20,764 bases of DNA from JBBAFS01 sp041655255 (GTDB lineage: Bacteria > Spirochaetota > Spirochaetia > Sphaerochaetales > Sphaerochaetaceae). Of the stretch, positions 6,784 to 14,202 are shown piece after piece. The notes below the pieces were generated by a model. It saw only the letters and a program-made list of their open reading frames with translations. It was not told where the DNA came from and made no database searches. The stretch's first letter is position 1, and each line of letters opens with the position of its first letter. The stretch is taken from the NCBI GenBank assembly GCA_041655255.1, contig JBBAFS010000025.1, forward strand, positions 1-20,764, written 5' to 3'. A program made the translations under genes and the position numbers.

Positions 6784-8073
6784 ATGAATCCATTAGCAAA
6801 AGAATTAAATGAAGTTTTAGAGGGGACCCTTGTATCACAAGTGTTATCCGATTATGGCCAACGTATGTATTTCCCTAAAGGAATTATTAGCCAATCAGCA
6901 GAGGCAAAAGAGAAAGCCCATTTATATAATGCAACTATTGGAATAGCCACCGATAAAGGCAAAGCCATGGGAATTAACCCAATGTATAAAGGTTTTGACT
7001 CCTCATTTACATATGATGATTTATTCCCTTATGCTCCAACAGCAGGAGATATGAAACTAAGAAAAATCTGGTTAGAAGAGATGATTAAGAAAAACCCATC
7101 ACTCAAAGGCAAATCGACCAGTCTCCCTGTTGTTACATCGGGCCTTACCCACTCCATTAGCATTGCTGCTTCGATGTTCATCGATAAAGGTGAGCCAGTG
7201 ATTATCCCTGACATGTATTGGGGAAACTACAACCTTGTGTTCACCGAACAACGTGAAGCTAACCAAATCTATTTCCCACTTTTTAAAGATCAAGGGTTAA
7301 ACATAGAAGGCTTAAAAGAGACCATTCAAAAAACAAACACCGAGAAAGTATTTATCATTCTTAACTTCCCAAACAACCCAACTGGATACACTCCAACAGT
7401 TGATGAAGCTACCAAGCTTGTAAGCATGCTTGTTGAACAAGCAGAGGCAGGAAAGAAACTGATCATCTTCACCGACGATGCCTATTTTGGCCTCTTCTTT
7501 GAAGAGAATATCTTAAAAGAGTCTCTTTTTGCCTTACTAGCAGATGCTCATGAAAACATCTTCGCAATTAAGGGAGATGCCGCAACCAAAGAAGAGATGG
7601 TGTGGGGTTTTAGAGTTGCCTTTTTAACGTATAACTCAAAAGGAATGAGTGATGCCCAATACCAAGCTCTTGTACAAAAAACAATGGGAGCAATTCGCGG
7701 AAACGTCTCTTCCTGTTCTAAACCTGCTCAATCAATTTTATTACGTGGTATGAGTGATGCCTCTTACCACAAAGAGAAAAATCAAGGAATCAAGGAGATG
7801 GCTAAACGTTACCACCTCATCAAACAAGTGTTAGCAACGTATGCTGATAACGATGTATTAAAGCCGCTCCCCTTTAACAGTGGTTACTTCATGGCTTTTG
7901 AGAGCGCTGTTAATACAGAAGAACTTCGCTTACACTTATTGAATACCTATGGAGTAGGAACAATCTCTATTAAAAACACCTACCTCCGACTCGCTTTCTC
8001 AAGTACTGATATCGATCAGATTGAAGACCTTGTCGCCATCGTCTATAAAGCAGCACAAGAGATGCGTGCATAA
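6784..8073 (+). CDS. Class I/II PLP-dependent aminotransferase, amino-acid type
   Basis: This 429-residue fold-type I aminotransferase has the usual landmarks: an N-terminal arm, NNPTG at 197-201 (cofactor-ring Asn), the Asp-Ala-Tyr at 232-234 contacting the pyridine nitrogen, and RVAF with Arg277 near the phosphate. The Schiff-base lysine lies in AIKGDAATKEE, most likely Lys263 (Lys269 is the other candidate). This region differs from the SxxK-x5-GxR spacing of AspC. A C-terminal Arg in LRLAFSS should bind the substrate carboxylate. I infer an aromatic or aspartate-type specificity from overall resemblance, not from residues. A ribosome site AAAGGAG precedes the ATG. The merR gene follows after 11 bases in the same operon. 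Confidence 0.85.
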   Translation: MNPLAKELNEVLEGTLVSQVLSDYGQRMYFPKGIISQSAEAKEKAHLYNATIGIATDKGKAMGINPMYKGFDSSFTYDDLFPYAPTAGDMKLRKIWLEEMIKKNPSLKGKSTSLPVVTSGLTHSISIAASMFIDKGEPVIIPDMYWGNYNLVFTEQREANQIYFPLFKDQGLNIEGLKETIQKTNTEKVFIILNFPNNPTGYTPTVDEATKLVSMLVEQAEAGKKLIIFTDDAYFGLFFEENILKESLFALLADAHENIFAIKGDAATKEEMVWGFRVAFLTYNSKGMSDAQYQALVQKTMGAIRGNVSSCSKPAQSILLRGMSDASYHKEKNQGIKEMAKRYHLIKQVLATYADNDVLKPLPFNSGYFMAFESAVNTEELRLHLLNTYGVGTISIKNTYLRLAFSSTDIDQIEDLVAIVYKAAQEMRA

Positions 8074-8084
8074 AGGGTAAGCTT

Positions 8085-8552
8085 TTGGCTGAGAAAGATA
8101 AGACGTACCGAATTGGAGAATTAGCTCGTAAAGCTCATGTCACAGTTCGAACAGTTCGTTATTATGAGGCTTTGGGTCTGTTAAAGACTCAAAGCCGCTC
8201 TGATGGTGGACAACGCTATTACACCGATGCCGATCTTATCTACTTACTGAGAATCCTCCAACTGAAGCGGTACGGCTTCTCTTTAGAGCAAATCGGAAAC
8301 ATTGTTAAAATGGGACCTGAAGATATCACGGGTCAAAAAAGACGAGTTGAGTTATTAAAGCAGTACCGGATCCACATCTCTAAAATGATAAAAAAAAGAC
8401 GAGAGATTGATGAACTCATTGGACAACTTGAGTGGCACGTAGATCAACTTGAGTCAGTTGGAGAGGGATTCCAAGATTGTCCAGGGACTGCCTGTATCGA
8501 TTGTCAATTTAAAGATGGGTGTGAATTTTACGACCCACCAACTCAAAAGTGA
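8085..8552 (+). CDS. MerR-family transcriptional regulator with cysteine-rich C-terminus
   Basis: This 155-residue regulator starts with the MerR winged helix (YRIGELARKAHVTVRTVRYYEALGLL, about residues 8-33, then QRYYTDADL). A dimerising coiled coil at about 84-125 follows (KRRVELLKQYRIHISKMI). The last 25 residues contain Cys132, 137, 140 and 146 in a C-x4-C-x2-C-x5-C pattern. This is reminiscent of the SoxR [2Fe-2S] motif (C-x2-C-x-C-x5-C) but spaced differently, so the effector is probably a metal, an Fe-S cluster or thiol oxidation. The start is TTG, with AAAGGG seven bases upstream and overlapping the aminotransferase stop. Its 3' end overlaps the convergent isomerase gene by 10 bases. 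Confidence 0.9.
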   Translation: MAEKDKTYRIGELARKAHVTVRTVRYYEALGLLKTQSRSDGGQRYYTDADLIYLLRILQLKRYGFSLEQIGNIVKMGPEDITGQKRRVELLKQYRIHISKMIKKRREIDELIGQLEWHVDQLESVGEGFQDCPGTACIDCQFKDGCEFYDPPTQK

Positions 8553-9418
8553 TGAAATAGATCGACAAGATGGTTCGCTACATCTAACGAATGACGTAAA
8601 AACGAGGGGTGAAGCTCGACCGGAAGATACTGACTAAAGAACATCACCTCGTAAGTAAAATCCCCACGATAATTGATTCTCTTGAGAGCTTTCATGCACA
8701 CCTCCCACGGAACAGTGCCATAAAATGGAAGTAAATGTTCATCCTCTTTTCCATGATTATCTGCTACATGAAGTGCTAATAATCTCTTACCAAGGTACTT
8801 GAGATTTTCTACGTGATCATACTCGGTAAGATGGGCATGCCCAAAATCATAACAAGCTCCCACGTACGGTGAATTAAAAGCATCAATCAAAGCTACAAGA
8901 TCTTGGACATTGGTTGTAAAAGCCTCTGGCTCTCCTAATCGAGTGAATAAATTCTCTAACAGAATATAAGTTCCATACGAGGAGGCTTTCTCCACAAAAG
9001 GTTCTAGCCACCTCATATTTATTTCGATATGCTCCTTTTGAGAAAAACCGTAAGCGTCGCTTATTGCGTGAAGAACAATATATGGAATTTCCAACTCTCC
9101 TGCAATTTCAAGACTTCGGTTTATCTCAAAGCTTAAGTTTTCTTTTTTCTCTTTAGAGAGGGAATAGAGTTGTTTATGATACGGAGCATGTGCTTGGTTA
9201 TACGTCAGGTTCAAATCAGTACGATACTGCTTTAATTGATCTACGTAAGATCTCCACTTGCCAGTGCGAAGAGCAGAATCTGGGTTCATAATTTCACACA
9301 AATTCAAATCTAATACAGAGTATCCGTGTTGTGCCAAAAATGGGATAAACTCAATCATTGGAACACGAGGACGATCTCTTCGAGTAGATATGATATTAGT
9401 GGAAGTAGCAACTCTCAT
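8543..9418 (-). CDS. Sugar phosphate isomerase/epimerase-like TIM-barrel protein
   Basis: This 291-residue protein belongs to the xylose isomerase-like/AP endonuclease family 2 TIM-barrel superfamily. Expected metal ligands are visible in order: Glu in ILLENLF, Asp and His in CYDFGHAHL, His in LHVADNHGKEDEHLLPFYG, and Glu in FTYEVMFF. Members isomerise or epimerise keto sugars and inositols; the exact substrate is unknown. It is the last gene of the sugar ABC operon: its ATG is two bases after the binding-protein stop, so it probably handles an early catabolic step for the imported compound. Its stop lies inside the 3' end of the convergent merR gene. Confidence 0.85.
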   Translation of the reverse strand: MRVATSTNIISTRRDRPRVPMIEFIPFLAQHGYSVLDLNLCEIMNPDSALRTGKWRSYVDQLKQYRTDLNLTYNQAHAPYHKQLYSLSKEKKENLSFEINRSLEIAGELEIPYIVLHAISDAYGFSQKEHIEINMRWLEPFVEKASSYGTYILLENLFTRLGEPEAFTTNVQDLVALIDAFNSPYVGACYDFGHAHLTEYDHVENLKYLGKRLLALHVADNHGKEDEHLLPFYGTVPWEVCMKALKRINYRGDFTYEVMFFSQYLPVELHPSFLRHSLDVANHLVDLFHHF

Positions 9419-9420
9419 CT

Positions 9421-10782
9421 CTATTTGTTCATCCTATTGTATTCATCCATAAATCTATTAATTGTTTCACTGAGATAGGTCACCACCTCACTTGTGGGTT
9501 TGTTTTTTTCAAGCATCTCAATGATACTGTTTTGAATCTCATAGTACACTTGGTATCCATTAGGCCACCAGACACTTTGAACTTCAGGGTTACTATCATG
9601 AAGTTGATCTATAGCAACTTTAAACAGTGGGTTTTTCTCAATGTGCTGTGTAAACTCTTCTAACTCATACGTCCTATTTGCTACAGGGAAATACCCTGTT
9701 TGTTGATGCCAGTAGAGTTGAACCTCAGGACTCACTAAATATTTCAAAAACTCCCACGTTGCTTTTTTTCCAGGATCGTTATTGTTATCAAAGACAAATA
9801 GGGCCCCGCCTCCAATGTTCACCCCTCCTGTGGCATGCTCATCTACCATCGGAAAATACCCAACTCCAACTTCAAAGCGTCCATCAACCGAGTCTAAAAT
9901 AGTAGAGAGACTACTTGTACTTGTTGAGAACATTGCAGTTTTTTGAACGATAAATTGTTGACGTACATCACTTGTACTATTGGATAGCCCTCCACTATTG
10001 TAGACAGCTCTCCACTTGTTTAAAAAGTTTGCCAAAGTCCCTTCTGAATCAAAAAGGACGTGAGTGGGATTTCCGTCATGCCCATTGTTAAAATCGGTGA
10101 GATAAGAAAGATGGTTTTGTTGTCCAATCCAAGAAACAAGTTCATATGATGTTGGAACTCCCATGTATCCATATTGTTCCACTTTCTTTCCATCAGCAGA
10201 ATACTTCACAAGCTTTTGAGCATATGAGGCAAGATCATCTAATGTTTTTGGAGGCTTGTTTGGATCTAGTCCCGCTTCTCTAAAAGCATCTTTATTGTAA
10301 TAAAGTAAAATTGTTGAAGCATTAAAGGGCATACCAATCATCTCCCCTTTATAAGTCATTGACAACACAGTCCCTGGTTGCAACTCTGCTAAAGAGTATG
10401 AAGGGTCTTGATCAATGAGCTTCTCCACTGAGACCATGAAAGAAGAGTCACGAACATCCATAACCCCAGTTGCATCCAACTGAGCTAAATCGGGTAGAGT
10501 TGAGGCTCGTCCACTTTGTAAAGAGGCACGAAGCTTCGTAGCTACATCGGCAGCCATCCCTTGGTAAACAGCTTCAACAACAATGTTGTTCTCTTTACCT
10601 ATAGTATCGTTAAACTCACGAACTAGGTGGTTCATTGCATCTCCTAAAAGGCCACTATTTGAGTGCCAAAACTCAACATGTGTACTTTGAGAGCTCTTCT
10701 CAGCTTGCCCTTTAGCAGTGAGAGAAAAACCCACGATCATACTGATCAGGAGAATAGATATGGTGGTTCGAATATATTTCAT
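9421..10782 (-). CDS. Extracellular solute-binding protein of a sugar ABC transporter (UgpB-like, family 1)
   Basis: This 453-residue protein has a signal peptide (charged MKYIRTT, then a hydrophobic core) ending in TAKGQAEKSS. There is no lipobox cysteine, so signal peptidase I cleavage after Ala-Lys-Gly and a soluble periplasmic protein are expected. The mature part is a family 1 binding protein. VEFWHS near the N-terminus and PFNASTILLYYNKDAFREAG followed by LDPNKPPKT are closest in memory to UgpB (glycerol-3-phosphate and its diesters). The specificity could still be a glucoside or other sugar. An AGGAG site lies seven bases before the ATG. The upstream permease stop is 18 bases away. Confidence 0.9.
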   Translation of the reverse strand: MKYIRTTISILLISMIVGFSLTAKGQAEKSSQSTHVEFWHSNSGLLGDAMNHLVREFNDTIGKENNIVVEAVYQGMAADVATKLRASLQSGRASTLPDLAQLDATGVMDVRDSSFMVSVEKLIDQDPSYSLAELQPGTVLSMTYKGEMIGMPFNASTILLYYNKDAFREAGLDPNKPPKTLDDLASYAQKLVKYSADGKKVEQYGYMGVPTSYELVSWIGQQNHLSYLTDFNNGHDGNPTHVLFDSEGTLANFLNKWRAVYNSGGLSNSTSDVRQQFIVQKTAMFSTSTSSLSTILDSVDGRFEVGVGYFPMVDEHATGGVNIGGGALFVFDNNNDPGKKATWEFLKYLVSPEVQLYWHQQTGYFPVANRTYELEEFTQHIEKNPLFKVAIDQLHDSNPEVQSVWWPNGYQVYYEIQNSIIEMLEKNKPTSEVVTYLSETINRFMDEYNRMNK

Positions 10783-10800
10783 AACGGACTCCTTTAATCG

Positions 10801-11616
10801 TTAACCAACGATTGTCCCTTTGGTTATTCCTGCAACAATTCCTTTACGGAGTAATAAAAAGATAAGTAAAGATGGAGCAATGAGCAATGATACTGCTGCA
10901 AACGTCGGCCCATAGTCGAGACTTTCAGCATACCCTAACATGGTAATTCCTACTTGAACTGTCCTCATATGGGTCTTATTTGTCACCAACAGTGGCCATA
11001 AATAGAGATTCCACATAGTCACAAAAGAGTGAAGCCACAATGTCATCACGATCGATTTAGAGAGTGGAAGAACAACAGACCACAAGAATCTAATATCACT
11101 ACACCCATCGACAGCTGCCACCTCCCGGTATGTGAGAGGAATTGTTTTGAATCCTTGACGTAACATAAAGAGTTGAACAGGTGCAAGTAAATATACACTC
11201 ATGATTCCAGCATACGTATCAAGTAGCCCCATCCGACTCACTGTTAAATAGTTCTCAATAATTAAGGCATCTCCAGGGAGCATCATCGTGGCAATAATGA
11301 CAAAAAAGAGAAAGTTTCGCCCTCTAAAGCGGAAAAACACAACTGAAAATGCAGCAAGTACAGCTACACCCATCCTCACAAGTGAAGCAAAAAAACTCAC
11401 AATAAAAGAGTTCACCATAAATCGAGGAAGTAAAGACTCCGTTAAAGCTCTAACATAGTTATGAAATGAGAACTGTGGAGGAAATAACAGGGGAATTGGG
11501 GAAGTAAAATCTCTTAGTGAAAAAAATGAAGCGACAAATGCATAATAAATTGGAAACAAAACAACAAGCCCAAGTAGTGTTGCTACAACTGTTTTGTAGA
11601 CATTCTTCTTTCTCAT
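10801..11616 (-). CDS. Sugar ABC transporter permease, UgpE/MalG type
   Basis: This 271-residue inner-membrane permease has six predicted helices. The cytoplasmic EAA loop reads EVAAVDGCSDIRFLWSVVLP and docks on the ATPase. The C-terminus KGIVAGITKGTIVG is typical of MalG/UgpE-like subunits. The ATG overlaps the TGA of the upstream permease by four bases (ATGA), so the two are made together as a heterodimer. No nucleotide-binding subunit is encoded in this operon or elsewhere in the window. Confidence 0.92.
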   Translation of the reverse strand: MRKKNVYKTVVATLLGLVVLFPIYYAFVASFFSLRDFTSPIPLLFPPQFSFHNYVRALTESLLPRFMVNSFIVSFFASLVRMGVAVLAAFSVVFFRFRGRNFLFFVIIATMMLPGDALIIENYLTVSRMGLLDTYAGIMSVYLLAPVQLFMLRQGFKTIPLTYREVAAVDGCSDIRFLWSVVLPLSKSIVMTLWLHSFVTMWNLYLWPLLVTNKTHMRTVQVGITMLGYAESLDYGPTFAAVSLLIAPSLLIFLLLRKGIVAGITKGTIVG

Positions 11617-12488
11617 TGGTAAAACACTCCCCGCTTCTCAAAGCGGAATGCAAACAAGATTAAAAAGAATGTAAGGGCAAATACAACAACGCTAATGGCA
11701 GAGCCTTTACTATAGTTGTTGGCAACAAACCCTTCAACGTACATCTGGTACACTAACGTTTGTGTCGATCTTTGAGGGCCTCCTGAGGTCATGACCATCA
11801 CAGGTCCCCCCAAAAGCATACTATCCCGCAACCGAGTCGAGATTACAAACAAAAGTGTTGGGGAGATAAGTGGAAGCTGTATCTTAAAAAAGGTTGCAAC
11901 ACTTCCTGCTCCCTCGAGTTGAGCCGATTCTATTAATTGCTGTGGTACACTACGCAATGCACCTAACAACAAAAGAAAATCGAGTCCAATAGCCATCCAA
12001 ACCCCTAGTAGGACCACTGTGAGCATCGCCCACTTTGGATCATCAAACCACTGAATAGAGAGGCGAAAGACATAGTTAATCACACCAATAGTTGGATTGA
12101 AAATAGCTTTAAAGACTAAAGCGGCACTACTCATAGCAACAGCCATAGGAAGCATGAACAATGTTTCATTGAATGCTGTTAGCCGTCTTTTTCGATACAC
12201 TAACAAAGCAGCAAAAAGGCAAAACGCTACATCTAAAGGGATGAACATCACCGCAAATTTAAAGGTATTTATAAGGCTGATTTGAAAGTTACGATCCTTA
12301 AAAAGATTGATAAAATTCTCAAGACCAACAAACTCAACAATGTTTCCTGAGAAGTTCACAATGGAGAGGCTATTGAGAAGTGTTTTTACAAAAGGGCGGT
12401 AACTAAACAGGTATGCCAAAGCTAAAGCGGGTAAGAGATAGAGGTAATTTTTAAGCTGTTTGAAGGAGGGGGACAGCGCCTTTTTCAT
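11613..12488 (-). CDS. Sugar ABC transporter permease, UgpA/MalF type
   Basis: This is the first gene of the operon, 291 residues from ATG 12488. The first helix is YLYLLPALALAYLFSY, followed by the family's periplasmic segment VEFVGLENFINLFKD, and the EAA loop reads ESAQLEGAGSVATFFKIQLP. The frame also contains an ATG 18 bases upstream (12506), but that codon lies in the spacer/-10 region of the TTGCAA/TATCAT promoter and neither ATG has a ribosome site. I therefore prefer 12488 with a leaderless or near-leaderless transcript. It pairs with the downstream UgpE-type permease. Confidence 0.9.
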   Translation of the reverse strand: MKKALSPSFKQLKNYLYLLPALALAYLFSYRPFVKTLLNSLSIVNFSGNIVEFVGLENFINLFKDRNFQISLINTFKFAVMFIPLDVAFCLFAALLVYRKRRLTAFNETLFMLPMAVAMSSAALVFKAIFNPTIGVINYVFRLSIQWFDDPKWAMLTVVLLGVWMAIGLDFLLLLGALRSVPQQLIESAQLEGAGSVATFFKIQLPLISPTLLFVISTRLRDSMLLGGPVMVMTSGGPQRSTQTLVYQMYVEGFVANNYSKGSAISVVVFALTFFLILFAFRFEKRGVFYQ

Positions 12489-12495
12489 AGGCTGT

Positions 12496-12524
12496 ATGAT
12501 AGTCATCTAGCACTTTATTTGCAA
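12496..12524 (-). promoter_or_regulatory. Promoter of the sugar ABC operon, probably leaderless
   Basis: On the minus strand, TTGCAA (12519-12524) and TATCAT (12496-12501) are exactly 17 bases apart. Seven bases (12489-12495) separate the -10 from ATG 12488. Confidence 0.5.
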
Positions 12525-12535
12525 TACATTTGCCT

Positions 12536-12565
12536 GTAATTCCTTATTTAGTCAGTAATTCCTAA
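12536..12565 (+). repeat. Two direct repeats, GTAATTCCTWA
   Basis: GTAATTCCTTA (12536-12546) and GTAATTCCTAA (12555-12565) are 19 bases apart. They lie just upstream of the ABC-operon -35 element, a position suited to a regulator binding site. Confidence 0.4.
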
Positions 12566-12692
12566 CGTAATACTAATCAACGTCAGCTTTCAGCAGAGAT
12601 AGTTCTGAGTTCAAGCACTCAACAGAGAAACGCTCGGTTACCATATCTCTCTTCAGCAGCAATTGTCTCAGTCATATCACACAAAACCCTAT

Positions 12693-12786
12693 TTCGTTCC
12701 GATATTTCATCAATTCGTTCCGAAAATATAATACTTCGTTCTTTTATTCGGCACTTTAGAGCAGAATTTAGTTATATCGTTCTTTT
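12693..12786 (+). repeat. Direct repeats TTCGTTC(CGA) at two-helical-turn spacing
   Basis: TTCGTTCCGA occurs at 12693-12702 and 12714-12723. TTCGTTCTTT follows at 12735-12744, giving two successive intervals of exactly 21 bases. A fourth TCGTTCTTTT is at 12777-12786, 41 bases after its match in the third copy. The 21-base period would put copies on the same DNA face. They could be operator sites, or heptad codons of the possible minus-strand gene remnant. Confidence 0.55.
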
Positions 12787-12794
12787 TAGCCATC

Positions 12795-12810
12795 TGTAGA
12801 AATCTCTACA
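12795..12810. repeat. Perfect inverted repeat upstream of ccdA
   Basis: TGTAGA (12795-12800) and TCTACA (12805-12810) flank a 4-base centre. It ends 23 bases before the ccdA -35 element. With no T tract it is more likely an operator dyad than a terminator. Confidence 0.35.
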
Positions 12811-12833
12811 CTAAGGCATCAAGGTCCTCCCTA

Positions 12834-12862
12834 TTGAGCGCTAATATCTTGTGTGGTATTCT
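12834..12862 (+). promoter_or_regulatory. Promoter of the ccdA operon, probably leaderless
   Basis: TTGAGC (12834-12839) and TATTCT (12857-12862) are 17 bases apart. A TG at 12854-12855 makes an extended -10. Six bases later is the ccdA ATG (12869), with no ribosome site in between. Confidence 0.6.
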
Positions 12863-12868
12863 CCTCTC

Positions 12869-13540
12869 ATGGCATATATAACAGCATTTTTAGAAGGACT
12901 TATCAGTTTTATTAGTCCTTGTATTTTACCTATATTACCTCTGTACTTCTCTTACCTCGCAGGTGGCTTACAAAACCGAGAAGAGCGTAAAGGACTTCTC
13001 ATAAAAAATAGCATCGCCTTTGTTGTTGGATTCACCCTTCTGTTTATTGGAATGGGAGCAGCCTCTACTTCGGTTGGTTCGTTTTTAAAAAACCATTTAG
13101 ATCTCTTAAATCGGATTGGAGGAGTTGTCATTATCCTCTTTGGATTAAACAACCTAGGGCTATTTCGTATCGCTCTTTTTAATCGTAACTTTAAGTTTCA
13201 GATGGGAAGTTTAGAGAACATGAATATTCCAAAGAGTATGCTTTTTGGAATAGTCTTTGCAATTGGCTGGACACCATGTGTGGGCCCACTTTTAGGATCA
13301 GCTCTGATGATGGCCGCCAATGCCGATTTAATCCATAAAGGGATGATTACCCTCTTTTTCTACGCTATGGGATTAGGTATCCCCTTTTTATTGAGCGCCA
13401 TATTATTAGACCAAATTGAGGGTGTGTTTAATGTGATGAAAAAACATTCACAACTCATCTCAATAATAAGTGGCTTATTATTAATTGTTTTTGGAGTGGC
13501 TCTGGTACTTGGATTTAATCCAGCTGCCCTCTTTTTATAG
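12869..13540 (+). CDS. ccdA: Cytochrome c biogenesis protein CcdA (thiol-disulfide electron transporter)
   Basis: This 223-residue membrane protein has six helices and carries reducing power from cytoplasmic thioredoxin to periplasmic thiol proteins. The two redox cysteines are in the conserved places: Cys18 in SFISPCILPILPLY (helix 1) and Cys137 in GWTPCVGPLLG (helix 4). The frame extends six codons upstream to a GTG at 12851, but that lies within the promoter and has no ribosome site; ATG 12869 matches the family's start (short lead into the first helix). A TlpA/ResA-like periplasmic thioredoxin follows nine bases later and is the likely electron acceptor. No cytochrome c or Ccs proteins are present in the window, so the pathway may serve other thiol proteins. 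Confidence 0.95.
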   Translation: MAYITAFLEGLISFISPCILPILPLYFSYLAGGLQNREERKGLLIKNSIAFVVGFTLLFIGMGAASTSVGSFLKNHLDLLNRIGGVVIILFGLNNLGLFRIALFNRNFKFQMGSLENMNIPKSMLFGIVFAIGWTPCVGPLLGSALMMAANADLIHKGMITLFFYAMGLGIPFLLSAILLDQIEGVFNVMKKHSQLISIISGLLLIVFGVALVLGFNPAALFL

Positions 13541-13549
13541 GAGTTTCTT

Positions 13550-14161
13550 ATGAACAAAAATGTTCGTACACTACTTATTACCGTTATAGTTTTTGTCGTT
13601 GTTATCGTTGCAGCGACTTATTTATACAACAAGATGCAACAAAAGGTTTCACTTGATGATTATGCTCAACAACTCTCCATGCGTTCTCCTGCTGGAGCAA
13701 TAGAACCTGAAGTGAACGAAGAGAATCTTGAGGATTCTGAACAATTTTTCATGCCAGATATCCCCTTTTATACTCTTGATGGAGAAGAGACAAGCTTTGA
13801 GTCTATCCGTAATGGTAGAGCTGTTGTCATTAATTACTTTGCATCATGGTGTCCTCCCTGTAGAGATGAGATGCCCTACTATGTTGAAGCGGCACAAAGG
13901 GTGAAAGACGATGTAGCATTTATCTTCCTAGATGCACTCGATGGTGAAAGAGAGACACTTGAAAAAGTAAAAAGCTTTGCCAAAGAGTTTGGCATGGATG
14001 AGAGCATGATCTACTACGACGATGGCCTATTTGCTTATATCTTCCAAACAAACAGCCTACCTACAACTGTGTTTATCGACAAAGAGGGAGAGGTTGTCTC
14101 CGGTTATTTAGGAGCACGAAGCGAAGAGATGTTTTTAGCTTATCTGGAACTTCTGATGTAG
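13550..14161 (+). CDS. Membrane-anchored TlpA/ResA-like thioredoxin-fold protein
   Basis: This 203-residue protein has an uncleaved N-terminal anchor at about residues 7-26 (LLITVIVFVVVIVAA). An acidic linker of about 45 residues leads to a thioredoxin domain on the periplasmic side. The active site is WCPPC with Cys101 and Cys104 (ASWCPPCRDEMP), as in TlpA and ResA, and the cis-proline loop is visible in NSLPTTVFID. It should be reduced by CcdA and reduce disulfides on exported proteins. AGGAG lies seven bases before the ATG, nine bases after ccdA, so the two form one operon. The linker lacks recognisable domains. Confidence 0.93.
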   Translation: MNKNVRTLLITVIVFVVVIVAATYLYNKMQQKVSLDDYAQQLSMRSPAGAIEPEVNEENLEDSEQFFMPDIPFYTLDGEETSFESIRNGRAVVINYFASWCPPCRDEMPYYVEAAQRVKDDVAFIFLDALDGERETLEKVKSFAKEFGMDESMIYYDDGLFAYIFQTNSLPTTVFIDKEGEVVSGYLGARSEEMFLAYLELLM

Positions 14162-14202
14162 GGGTGTTGAACTAAAATGACAATCTCCCTAATGTAGAGG
14201 CT

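Larger units (their letters stand above)
12619..12819 (-). pseudogene. Possible gene remnant with in-frame stops
   Basis: On the minus strand a GGGAGG ribosome site (12826-12831) is six bases from an ATG (12817-12819). The frame hits TAG at codon 3 and TAA at codon 16, then stays open for 50 codons to TGA at 12619-12621. The open part looks protein-like: heptad-patterned, with SERIDEI and SERNRVL, then CDMTETIAAEERYGNRAFL. I do not recognise the family. A 50-codon open stretch can occur by chance, so this is tentative. Confidence 0.25.
12507..12868. other. Long intergenic region between the divergent ABC operon and ccdA
   Basis: No intact gene is visible in these 362 bases. They hold the ABC-operon promoter, a pair of GTAATTCCTWA repeats (12536-12546 and 12555-12565, 19 bases apart), a set of TTCGTTC repeats at a 21-base period (12693-12786), a perfect 6-bp inverted repeat (12795-12810), the ccdA promoter, and a minus-strand reading frame that looks like gene debris. 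An intact minus-strand micro-ORF (12573-12644, 23 codons) lies inside, with only a weak ribosome site. Confidence 0.6.

Noticed and set aside
12693..12786. CRISPR array
   Set aside because: Repeats are only about 10 bases and the period is 21 bases, far shorter than CRISPR repeat-spacer units, and no cas gene is present.
12716..12796. A 27-codon minus-strand micro-ORF beginning Met-Ala-Lys-Lys-Asn-Asp
   Set aside because: It has no ribosome site and no well-placed promoter, and it overlaps the repeats in a different frame from the better gene-remnant candidate.
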